A DNA stretch of 37,484 nucleotides from an uncultured Spartobacteria bacterium (GTDB lineage: Bacteria > Verrucomicrobiota > Verrucomicrobiia > Chthoniobacterales > UBA6821), in contig CAIWMF010000052.1 of assembly GCA_903913785.1 (NCBI GenBank), positions 1-37,484 on the forward strand, given 5' to 3'. The notes under the pieces are model-generated. The model saw nothing but the letters and a program-made list of their open reading frames with translations, was not told where the DNA came from and ran no database searches. Made by a program: the position numbers and the translations under genes. The stretch's first letter is position 1, and every line of letters starts with the position of its first letter. Shown here one piece after another: positions 17,522 through 26,257 of the stretch.

Positions 17522-17788
17522 ATGGCTCATAAGAAAGGTCAAGGAAGTGTCAAAAACGGACGCGATAGTCAAAGCAAGCGACTTGGTGTCAAAAAATTTG
17601 GCGGTCAATCCGTTATCGCTGGCAATATTATTATCCGCCAACGCGGTACTAAATTTCTCCCCGGTCGTAACGTCGGCCTGGGTCGGGATTACACCATCTT
17701 TTCGCTCATCGAAGGGAAAGTTCTCTTTGACCGAGCTGGTCGTCGTGTGAATGTCGAGCCGCTCTTGGCAGTCGCGTCACCAATCTGA
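17522..17788 (+). CDS. rpmA: 50S ribosomal protein L27
   Basis: [29 protein letters not shown]. Confidence 0.97.
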   Translation: MAHKKGQGSVKNGRDSQSKRLGVKKFGGQSVIAGNIIIRQRGTKFLPGRNVGLGRDYTIFSLIEGKVLFDRAGRRVNVEPLLAVASPI

Positions 17789-17928
17789 CATAACTCGGAG
17801 TTGCTCCATCATGGACGATGCCTGAGCGAAAAATCAAAACATCAAAAAAACACCAAGAGTAGCGAGTGATAAGCTCACAAAACTCCTGTCACCATTGTTC
17901 GGACCAATCATCTATTGCAAAGATTGAC

Positions 17929-18033
17929 CTAGCTCGCATATTTCATACCGATCTACTGTTGAGTACCGCGAAGACTGATGGATGTTGTGTTAGGCTCATT
18001 TTTTGACTTGGACAATATCCGTGCTAGAAGCAC
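17929..18033. repeat. Palindromic repeat, left arm only, capped by a hairpin
   Basis: ctagctcgcatatttcataccgatctactg...gtgttaggctcattttttgacttgg then GTGCT-aga-AGCAC. Confidence 0.75.
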
Positions 18034-18157
18034 CGTAAGGATAAATTTTTTCTATACCTTTTCTCAAAAAATTTTAGGATTTTTTCGCGTATCAGTTTTT
18101 TGAGCGAGCGTGTCTTGCTCTGCGCATATCCATCAACCAATAAAAAAACCAATACAT

Positions 18158-18664
18158 ATGAGCGATCTTAGAACACGATTACCAGAAGCAAGCCATACTA
18201 ATGATATCCCAAGCCAGACTAGCAGCGCTTCGCAAGGCACTAAGACTACTATCGTTGGTATGTTCGCCGGCAAAGCAGTTCAGGCAATGTTGCCAATCAC
18301 GCTAGGAAAATTATCGACACTGCACACACTTGCTAAGAAGTATGACAAAGCACCATCGACGCAACCGAAGCCTGTAGATGTAGATACTAATCTTGAAAAC
18401 TATCAACGTGCTAATCCAGAGGGAGAATTCCCTAATCCTCACACGTTTTTTGATCAAAATATTGCTGAAGACCCTCTGGAAGAATCAAGCAAGCCTCTTG
18501 AGTCTGACTATCCTTCCTCGCGTGGAGAGCCATCAACGCTCAAGGAACCACTGCTTAGTAAAAAGGAGCAACCTGATGACAAAACAGCGGGTGCAGAAAA
18601 CACTGGGGAAACTCCTCCGGCATACGAACCACCAACACTTCCTACCTCTTTGCAAGAGCAGTGA
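18158..18664 (+). CDS. Hypothetical Pro/Ser/Thr/Glu-rich protein with C-terminal PPAY motif; candidate secreted protein (the ORF extends upstream to 18110)
   Basis: MSDLRTRLPEASHTNDIPSQTSS...TPPAYEPPTLPTSLQEQ. Confidence 0.55.
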   Translation: MSDLRTRLPEASHTNDIPSQTSSASQGTKTTIVGMFAGKAVQAMLPITLGKLSTLHTLAKKYDKAPSTQPKPVDVDTNLENYQRANPEGEFPNPHTFFDQNIAEDPLEESSKPLESDYPSSRGEPSTLKEPLLSKKEQPDDKTAGAENTGETPPAYEPPTLPTSLQEQ

Positions 18665-18676
18665 ACGGGAGAATAG

Positions 18677-18696
18677 ATTCCCGTGAACGCGGGAAT
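18677..18696. terminator. Stem-loop downstream of the PPAY protein gene
   Basis: ATTCCCG-tgaacg-CGGGAAT. Confidence 0.4.
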
Positions 18697-18807
18697 GAGA
18701 GACAAAGGGGAGGGAATAATGAATGAGGATGTACAATCAAAATGATATATGACACACTCGCTTCTTCTTTCCTGACATGCTTTTGAGCCTAGCAACGATT
18801 TCTCTTC

Positions 18808-19431
18808 TTGACGCAACAGACCTCTCCTCCTCTTCGACTTGCCATCCTCGGCTCTGGCAAAGGCTCCAATGCGAGAGCTCTCATTGAGGCTGCGCAACAA
18901 ATAGAATGTCACTATGAGCCGGCTCTCCTGATTTCCGATAGGGAGGATGCAGGGATATTAAGATTGGGAGAGGAATTTGGTATTGCTGCGTGTTTTTTTG
19001 ACCCTGGCCCTTTTAAGACGAAGTTTTTGCAAGAGCGCGAGGAGCGACTCGCGGCATTCCTACATACAGCCAAGATTGATTTTATTGCCTTAGCCGGGTT
19101 CATGCGTGTCCTTCATGCGCCACTTCTTGCGGCCTATCCACAAAGGATTATCAATATTCATCCCTCGCTCTTACCCCATTTCCCAGGGCTTGCGGCATGG
19201 AAGCAAGCCATTGATGCGGGCGCAAGTGAAAGTGGATGCACGGTGCATCTTGTGGATGATGGTGTGGATACGGGGGGGATTTTAGGACAAAGGCGCGTTC
19301 CTATTTTTCAAACCGATAGCGCCGAGACGCTCCATGCGCGGATCCAAGAGGCCGAGCATGAACTCTATCCAGGCGTAGTGAATGCCTTTGCCGCAACACT
19401 GTTGCAAAAAATGACGCTGCACCAACAATGA
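18808..19431 (+). CDS. purN: Phosphoribosylglycinamide formyltransferase
   Basis: LAILGSGKGSNARALIEA; INIHPSLLPHFPG; GCTVHLVDDGVDTGGIL. Confidence 0.93.
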   Translation: MTQQTSPPLRLAILGSGKGSNARALIEAAQQIECHYEPALLISDREDAGILRLGEEFGIAACFFDPGPFKTKFLQEREERLAAFLHTAKIDFIALAGFMRVLHAPLLAAYPQRIINIHPSLLPHFPGLAAWKQAIDAGASESGCTVHLVDDGVDTGGILGQRRVPIFQTDSAETLHARIQEAEHELYPGVVNAFAATLLQKMTLHQQ

Positions 19432-19581
19432 TCCATCCTTAATGAACAGCGTTGTCAAAAAATCGATACAATCCATGTCGCATGAGACCCATCGAATCCA
19501 TGAGTCTCTCTCACTGCTTGAGGACGCGGGTAGCGGCGCAAGGGCGTCACGAGCGATTTCAGAATTTTTTGAGTCTATTTT

Positions 19582-21573
19582 ATGAGTCGCTTCCGTCTTT
19601 TTGATCTTAATGCCGAACAATACCGTGCGGCCACACATTCTGAGGGAGCCTTGCTCATTTTGGCTGGCGCTGGGACTGGTAAGACGCGTGTGCTCACAGC
19701 ACGCATTGCATGGCTTGTCTCGCAGGGAGTGGATCCGTGTTCGATTTTGGCCGTGACCTTCACGAATAAAGCAGCACGTGAGATGAGGGAGCGTGTCACG
19801 ACCATATTAGGAGCAGAGAAGAGCAAGGCGATGACGCTCTCCACCTTTCATTCTCTCTGCGTGCGTCTCTTGCGTCGTGATGCAACTCTTCTGGGATACA
19901 AAGACAATTTTAGCATTCTCGATGAGTCAGAAAAAATGGGGCTTATAAAAAAAATTGCGGCCCGTATTCACGATGCTAAAAATCCGATTAATCCCCAGAT
20001 TGCCTCTGCCTCTATTAGCAAAGTCAAAAATCAATGTGCTGTGATTACGAGTATGCCAACAGCAGTAGAAAGCCTTTTTACACGCTATCAAGAAGCGTTG
20101 CGATCACTCAACAGCATGGATTTTGATGATCTCCTCCTCTACGCTCGCAATGTACTCGTCGAACACGAAGAGGTTCGTCGCTATTGGCAGGAGTGTTATC
20201 GCTATATCCTCATTGATGAATTTCAAGACACGAACATGCTCCAGCTTGATCTCATCACACGCCTGGTGGGTGAACCTGTGAATCTTTGTGTGGTGGGTGA
20301 TGATGATCAAAGTATCTACGGATGGCGTGGCGCTCAGAGCTCGAACCTGCTGGAATTTGAACGGCATTTCTCCAATCCTACGATCATTAAGCTGGAGCAA
20401 AACTATCGCAGTACCGATCTCATCTTAGCCGCCGCCAATCGTCTTATTAAGCACAATGGGAGGCGCCATCAAAAAAATCTCTGGAGTGATCAGCAGGAAG
20501 GAGAATCTATTCGTATTCTCAGTAGCGCTGATGACGCTACAGAAGCAGAATTTATTGCAGATGAAATCATGATGCTTGGTTCTGAAAAATGGGATCATGT
20601 CGCCGTTCTCTACCGCATGAATGCACAATCGCGCATCTTTGAAACGATGCTGCGCGAAAGAAAAATCCCTTACCGCGTTGTGGGTGGAAAGAGTTTTTTT
20701 GATCGCCGAGAAATTCGTGATGTCATGGCCTACCTCACCGCACTCTTAAATCCTGAGGATGACAATGCTCTCTTACGTGTTCTAGCAAGTCCACCGCGCG
20801 GCATTGGAAAGGTCACTTTGCAACTTTTACTAGAAACCTCTGCGCTCAAAAAAACCTCTCTTTGTGCAGTCATTTTAGATCCAGAAGAACGATCTCATGG
20901 TTCTTCCAAAACCACAGAAGCCATGACACGGTTTGCAGAGGAATGGGGAGCTTATCAAATTCGTCTGCAAACTCCTGGTCAAGATCCCTCCTTGTTGCTC
21001 CGTGAAATTTTACAAGAATGTGGCTACAACGAAGATTTACGAAAATCATGTAAGACGGGAGCAGAAGCCGATCAGCGTGAGAACAATGTTCGAGAATTAC
21101 TCGAAAGCATGGGTGACTACGTCGCAAAAAACCGTCGTAATGGTGTGCAGGGATTTCTCGATAGCATGTCACTTGAACGAGAAAAAGAGGAAAAAAAAGA
21201 AGAAAGCCATGGAGTGACCTTAATCACCCTCCATGCAGCGAAGGGATTAGAATTTGAATGTGTCTACCTTGTTGGCTTAGAGGAGGGTTTACTTCCTCAT
21301 GCACGTTCGCAAGAAGAAGGCAACATCGAAGAAGAACGACGTCTTTGTTATGTTGGGATGACACGTGCCAAACAACACTTAACCATCACCTACTGCCGTA
21401 CACGCAAAAAGTTTGGAACCCTCATCTCCTGCAAACCAAGTTCTTTTCTTTTGGAAATTGCAGGGAAGGGAGTCGAAGAAGCTAGCATCGAAGAGATCTT
21501 AAGCCGTCCCCTGGAGTCAACAGATGTTGACAACGCCTTCGCCTCCATGCGTGCTTTGTTAGAAGAAAAATAA
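19582..21573 (+). CDS. UvrD/PcrA-family ATP-dependent DNA helicase
   Basis: LAGAGTGKTRVLTARIAWL, DEFQDTN, VVGDDDQSIYGWRGA, LITLHAAKGLEFECVYLVGLEEGLLPH. Confidence 0.95.
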   Translation: MSRFRLFDLNAEQYRAATHSEGALLILAGAGTGKTRVLTARIAWLVSQGVDPCSILAVTFTNKAAREMRERVTTILGAEKSKAMTLSTFHSLCVRLLRRDATLLGYKDNFSILDESEKMGLIKKIAARIHDAKNPINPQIASASISKVKNQCAVITSMPTAVESLFTRYQEALRSLNSMDFDDLLLYARNVLVEHEEVRRYWQECYRYILIDEFQDTNMLQLDLITRLVGEPVNLCVVGDDDQSIYGWRGAQSSNLLEFERHFSNPTIIKLEQNYRSTDLILAAANRLIKHNGRRHQKNLWSDQQEGESIRILSSADDATEAEFIADEIMMLGSEKWDHVAVLYRMNAQSRIFETMLRERKIPYRVVGGKSFFDRREIRDVMAYLTALLNPEDDNALLRVLASPPRGIGKVTLQLLLETSALKKTSLCAVILDPEERSHGSSKTTEAMTRFAEEWGAYQIRLQTPGQDPSLLLREILQECGYNEDLRKSCKTGAEADQRENNVRELLESMGDYVAKNRRNGVQGFLDSMSLEREKEEKKEESHGVTLITLHAAKGLEFECVYLVGLEEGLLPHARSQEEGNIEEERRLCYVGMTRAKQHLTITYCRTRKKFGTLISCKPSSFLLEIAGKGVEEASIEEILSRPLESTDVDNAFASMRALLEEK

Positions 21574-21653
21574 GTATGTTCGTAATAAGTATAAATCAGG
21601 AAAACCTTGTTTTTTGTTTTGATGTTGATGTGCCTTCTCCTAATCTGTGACCT

Positions 21654-22862
21654 ATGCAACGACCTCACATATCAAAACCATGGGTATGGATTGTTTTCAT
21701 TTTTCTTTTATTTGTTCTCTCGGCAGTTTCATTTTTAAAAAGAGAGAAGTATGTTTCTTTGCCTCTAGACTTAGAGCTTCCTGCAGGCGATTCCTTGCCT
21801 GAGAAGCAGCCGTCATTTTATTTCGAGGAAGTTATTGATCCCGAATCAACGTATGCGATGGCTCATGTGGCATCGATCACAGAACTCTCGGATGGCACTC
21901 TTGCAGCAACTTGGTACGCAGGAAGCACAGAGCTTGCTGGCGATGTGAATATTTATTTTTCGACCAAAACAAAAAACTCTCTCAGGTGGTCCGAGCCGAG
22001 CGTTATCATGAGTCGAGCTCAGGCTGCTAAAGACCTTGGCATCTATGTCAAGGGGCTTGGAAATGCTCTCCTCTTTGCGCGCGAGGATGGCATTCTTCAT
22101 TTAATCTACAGCATAATTACTATCGGGAAATGGTCGGGAAGCAGTTTAAACATGACTTCCTCTCAAGATGGCGGTCATATCTGGAAAAAAAGCAGATCCC
22201 TTTTTCTAAGTCCGTGTTTTAATTTGAGTGAGTTAGTCAAAAATGCGCCTGTTCCTCTCGTTGGAGGGGGATGGGTGATCCCTATCTATCAAGAATTCTT
22301 AGGGAAATTCCCGGAGCTTCTCTGGCTCTTTCCAGATGAAGATCGCTCCTGGGTTGTGAAAAAAAGCCGGATTGCAGGTGGATGCTCTTTGTTCCAACCT
22401 TCGCTGACAGGACTTAGTGAAAAGAAGGCTATAGCTTTCTCTCGTGACTACTATACGTCACAAAAAATTTGGAGCTCACAGAGTGATGATGGTTGCCGGA
22501 CCTGGTCGTTACCAAAACCAACCTCGCTCCCTAATCATGACGCAGGCGTTGCTTCACTGCGCTTATCTAATGGCTCTTTACTCCTCGCCTTCAATGACTC
22601 TAGCAATTCACGCGACACTCTGAGGCTTGCGATCTCAAATGATGAGGGTGAAAGCTGGGGCACAATGGCCACGATTATTCAAGAACCGAATGGCGATTTT
22701 TGTTACCCTTATTTTTTTAGATCTCGTGATGGGCTCATTCATCTGCTCTATAGCTGGCAGCGTCGTCACATCCATCACGTTGTTTTTAATGACGCTTGGG
22801 TGAAGCAACAATGTTCTCACGATACTCCTGTACTAATTTCTACCACGACAAGCACGCCATGA
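21654..22862 (+). CDS. Exo-alpha-sialidase / BNR-repeat family protein, membrane-anchored or secreted
   Basis: N-terminal TM; Asp-boxes SSQDGGHIW, SDDGCRTW, SNDEGESW; SITELSDGTLAATWYAGS. Confidence 0.75.
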   Translation: MQRPHISKPWVWIVFIFLLFVLSAVSFLKREKYVSLPLDLELPAGDSLPEKQPSFYFEEVIDPESTYAMAHVASITELSDGTLAATWYAGSTELAGDVNIYFSTKTKNSLRWSEPSVIMSRAQAAKDLGIYVKGLGNALLFAREDGILHLIYSIITIGKWSGSSLNMTSSQDGGHIWKKSRSLFLSPCFNLSELVKNAPVPLVGGGWVIPIYQEFLGKFPELLWLFPDEDRSWVVKKSRIAGGCSLFQPSLTGLSEKKAIAFSRDYYTSQKIWSSQSDDGCRTWSLPKPTSLPNHDAGVASLRLSNGSLLLAFNDSSNSRDTLRLAISNDEGESWGTMATIIQEPNGDFCYPYFFRSRDGLIHLLYSWQRRHIHHVVFNDAWVKQQCSHDTPVLISTTTSTP

Positions 22863-23491
22863 TGACTTCTTTTCTCCATTCAGTCCTACCATGGTTAGTC
22901 ATCATGACTCTCCTACAAAAAAAAATTCAAAAAAATCGATTCTTTATTTCTCCTGTTGTTCCATTTTTTTTTGTAGGACTCCTTGTGGCTGGTATTTTAT
23001 TCCTCCCCATCATTAGCACAGAGATGGGAGGGGTTTCTTTAGCTCTTTGGAGTTCAAGTTTGATGAGGTCAGTAAGTCTTCCTCTCATCGGTCTCTTAGT
23101 CATTGTGATGATGGATCGCTTGTTTTCTTGTCAGCTTTTTTTACATAGTGAGTGGAGGACTCTTTGGATTTTTGGAATGAGTTCTAGCCTGCTTTTATAT
23201 CCTGCAGCATTAGGTTTAGGCCATATTGATCCTTATTGTTGGGGATGGGGAAATAGATATTTTTTAATTACTCTTACCTTGGTCACATTATTACTGCTTC
23301 TTGCAAAAAATCGTTTTGCCATTCTTTTGCTCCTAGCTCTTGCCGCTTATGATTTGCAACTCCAAGAATCAACCAATCTTTGGGATTATTTGATAGATCC
23401 AATCTATGCCATTCTTGCGATGATCTTTGCGATTCCTTCTCTTTTTGTTACAAGGAAACAGGCGCCTTCTTCATCACTTTTCCTTCGATAA
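22859..23491 (+). CDS. Polytopic membrane protein translationally coupled to the sialidase-like gene (ATGA overlap; the ORF extends to 22796)
   Basis: Multiple hydrophobic helices; stop/start overlap. Confidence 0.6.
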   Translation: MMTSFLHSVLPWLVIMTLLQKKIQKNRFFISPVVPFFFVGLLVAGILFLPIISTEMGGVSLALWSSSLMRSVSLPLIGLLVIVMMDRLFSCQLFLHSEWRTLWIFGMSSSLLLYPAALGLGHIDPYCWGWGNRYFLITLTLVTLLLLLAKNRFAILLLLALAAYDLQLQESTNLWDYLIDPIYAILAMIFAIPSLFVTRKQAPSSSLFLR

Positions 23492-25475
23492 GCAAATCCT
23501 GATGGAAGAGATAAGAGGCAAGGTTCCCTAATAACATCGCGCGAGTTTCTTGGGCGTTAAAGCGATCAATGAGATTGAGACGGCGTCCGATGAGAATCCC
23601 CTCGTGAAGATCTTCTCCGCTCTTATCAGTAAGTGGCAGGCTGATGATAAAGCGTGGCACCTGTTGTTGCATATCATGGATTGTGATTGAGGCACGATAA
23701 TCATAAGGGATTAACGTCACCGCATTGGGCAAAAGAAATCGGTACGACTCCTCGCGAGCATTGAAATTAATAGGAACCCAAATGCGCTTGTGGGTAGCAA
23801 GTTCTCGAGAAGCTTCATTAAACTGCCCCATAGGGCCATCAAAAGGCCAGAGAAAAGAGGCATAACAAAGATAGAGTAAAAAAATACCAGGAAGAACAGA
23901 AGCTCGTGTCCAGGTAGCCCGATATATTCCCAAAAGAGAAAAAATTACAGTACCAAAAATCATAACCCAATAGCCCAAGGGATAATGATACGGACCCCAT
24001 GATGAGGATTCCAAGTAATGTTCTAACAAGAGCCCCAAGCCACCAAGCCCAGCGGCAATCGCGCCAACCGCAAAGAGAGAGAGGGCTAAAGCCAAGCGTG
24101 GAATCCTATTCCAATAAATGGAAAGTAGAAGGGCCAAGGGAGGCATACCAAGTAGGAGATAGCGTTCATCGCGTTGGTTTGGCAATGAAAAGATCACAAA
24201 AATAGTCACGAGCCACATCCAAAGGTGTTTCTCATAGAGAGGGATGGGAGCAAGAGCCTTAAAAAAAGATTTTAACCCGGATATTTCATACTGATCGTGA
24301 CGAGGAGGCCGCGAAGGCTGATGGGGTAAGGCGAGTGATGAAGTCTGACGACGGCTGTATGTGTCCATACTGTCCAAGTCACAATGTGAGTTTAACGCAA
24401 CATCCATCTGGCTTCCCGGTCTCCGCAGGTGATCGGTGTGAAATATCCGGGTTAACTTTATGAAGGAAGAGGCCTTGAGGATTTCGAAATTTCCCTCACG
24501 AGTCGAGGCCTGATGGATCGTGCACAGAGGGAGGATAAAAAGAGCGACGACTGCTGGAGCGAGCAGCCCCGCATTGAGCGGATAGGCGATCACGTTGCGC
24601 CAGATGCTAGAGTTGCCAATAAAAAAATTATATAGATAGCTACCTGTCCCCGGATCAAATTTCCCGAAATTTTCCTTGAGGATAAATTGTTTAAGAATTG
24701 CTTCAGGGTTCGGATCCAGGAGAAACCAGAGGCTAAAAACGGCGAGAGCCACAGCTGCAAGGAAAATAATCTTTGCCAGATCAGCACGGATCCAAGCCTT
24801 CCATTGATACGCTCGTTCTTGTAGAGACCACCAGCTAAGAACGGTGAGAACAGGAACAACCAGCATGAATGATTTATAAAGTAACCCGATGCCAATAATG
24901 ATCCCAAGCAGAGGCAGAGCCTTCCATGAGCTCATAGGACGAGGCCAGGCAAGCATAAGCAAGCAGGGTAGTGAAAGCCAAAAGACCTCCGGGGCGCTCG
25001 TAAGAAAACAACGTCCATAACGAAAAATCCCAAAGAAGCTCAGAAAAATGAGCGCTGCATGAAGAGAGGGGCCCTTCTTTTTAAAAAGCTCCTTTCCTAT
25101 GAGAGCAATGAGGAGCGCCGTGAGTAGTGTATAGAGGACACTGGGCCAGCGAAGAGCAAAGAGTGTCCAGTTGTGTGCCCAATTGGTTGAGAGGATTCCT
25201 TGCCAAAAGAGAAGCGGAGGTTTTGTGTTTTGTAGTCGTGCAATCGGTGACACTAAGGGAAGCCAGTGGCCACTGAGCGCCGTGGCTCTCGCAATTTGAG
25301 CATAGAGAAGTTCATCTCCGTTAGTAGCAATGTGGTCGCTTCCTAATCCATAAAAATAGACACCTACAGCAAGAAGGAGGAGTAAAAAATAAAACAGCTT
25401 CCTCCAAAAATCGTGCTTGTGAGATGAAGTAAGGTTCATGGCGCTAAGAAGTTTATCATGATGCTGGTCATGCAA
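23448..25475 (-). CDS. ArnT/PMT-like GT39-family glycosyltransferase carrying an in-frame 60-aa repeat-derived insertion
   Basis: GDELLYAQIARATALSGHWLPLVSPIARLQNTKPPLLFW; QRDERYLLLGMPPLALLL; polytopic. Confidence 0.85.
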   Translation of the reverse strand: MHDQHHDKLLSAMNLTSSHKHDFWRKLFYFLLLLLAVGVYFYGLGSDHIATNGDELLYAQIARATALSGHWLPLVSPIARLQNTKPPLLFWQGILSTNWAHNWTLFALRWPSVLYTLLTALLIALIGKELFKKKGPSLHAALIFLSFFGIFRYGRCFLTSAPEVFWLSLPCLLMLAWPRPMSSWKALPLLGIIIGIGLLYKSFMLVVPVLTVLSWWSLQERAYQWKAWIRADLAKIIFLAAVALAVFSLWFLLDPNPEAILKQFILKENFGKFDPGTGSYLYNFFIGNSSIWRNVIAYPLNAGLLAPAVVALFILPLCTIHQASTREGNFEILKASSFIKLTRIFHTDHLRRPGSQMDVALNSHCDLDSMDTYSRRQTSSLALPHQPSRPPRHDQYEISGLKSFFKALAPIPLYEKHLWMWLVTIFVIFSLPNQRDERYLLLGMPPLALLLSIYWNRIPRLALALSLFAVGAIAAGLGGLGLLLEHYLESSSWGPYHYPLGYWVMIFGTVIFSLLGIYRATWTRASVLPGIFLLYLCYASFLWPFDGPMGQFNEASRELATHKRIWVPINFNAREESYRFLLPNAVTLIPYDYRASITIHDMQQQVPRFIISLPLTDKSGEDLHEGILIGRRLNLIDRFNAQETRAMLLGNLASYLFHQDLLIEGKVMKKAPVSL
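24272..24455. repeat. Palindromic interspersed repeat, full copy within the GT39 CDS
   Basis: ttaacccggatatttcatactgatcgtgacgaggaggcc ... gatcggtgtgaaatatccgggttaa; 180-bp unit. Confidence 0.95.
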
Positions 25476-25487
25476 AAGGCAAAAAAA

Positions 25488-25516
25488 AACTCGCCGTGAT
25501 ATGCATCAGGCGAGTT
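25488..25516 (-). terminator. Rho-independent (possibly bidirectional) terminator
   Basis: A-run, AACTCGCCGTGAT-atgc-ATCAGGCGAGTT, T-run. Confidence 0.85.
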
Positions 25517-25540
25517 CTTTTCAAAGATGAGAAGGTTATA

Positions 25541-26068
25541 TTATGGGGTGATCGTTACAATGATCGTAACATAGGATGGAGTTCCTTCTTCTACCGTGTT
25601 GTTTTGACAATCGACAGGCCTAAAGGAGAGTATGATTTTTTCCTCACCTGCTCCTCTCGCTTGAAATGTCACGGTTTGGTTTACAGAATTGCAAATAGTT
25701 GTATTGTCAGCGGATGTCTGACTTTCATCATTATACCCGTACCAGTCAATCGACGAGGTATAGGCGAGGAGGTGTTGTTGATTAGTATTGAGTGCTTTGT
25801 CATACTTTAAGCGCATATATGTTTGGATCTCCTGAGAACCGCCTGTCACAAGAGAGGCAGAAGAGTAACAAATAATGTTTAAGATATCTTTTTTATGGAC
25901 ACTAATCACTATGGGTTTGATAGGTAAAGTATCACTAGAAAAGGAAAGTTGTGCAGATCCCTTATCAGAAAAAAATTGATAGTTTTTTTCTGAGTGGTCG
26001 ACCTCTTGAGAAAAGAGGGTCGCAGAGGCTGCTAATGTGAGTGAGAGTAGGAGGGTTGTGAGTTTCAT
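25541..26068 (-). CDS. Secreted hypothetical protein
   Basis: Signal peptide MKLTTLLLSLTLAASATLFSQ; followed by a terminator. Confidence 0.6.
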   Translation of the reverse strand: MKLTTLLLSLTLAASATLFSQEVDHSEKNYQFFSDKGSAQLSFSSDTLPIKPIVISVHKKDILNIICYSSASLVTGGSQEIQTYMRLKYDKALNTNQQHLLAYTSSIDWYGYNDESQTSADNTTICNSVNQTVTFQARGAGEEKIILSFRPVDCQNNTVEEGTPSYVTIIVTITP

Positions 26069-26257
26069 AGTAGTTTATGTTTTATACTAAACGGGGTGAA
26101 CGGGGTGAATTTATATGAAAATATCAGAGTAGATTTTTATTTTTTCAACCAAAAAATTTTGAATAATCTAATATTAAACTCAATAAAATCAAACCTTAAC
26201 TTGTAATTATTCCAAAGTGATTGCAAGAATTCCCTCCATGATTATCCTTTCCTAAAA

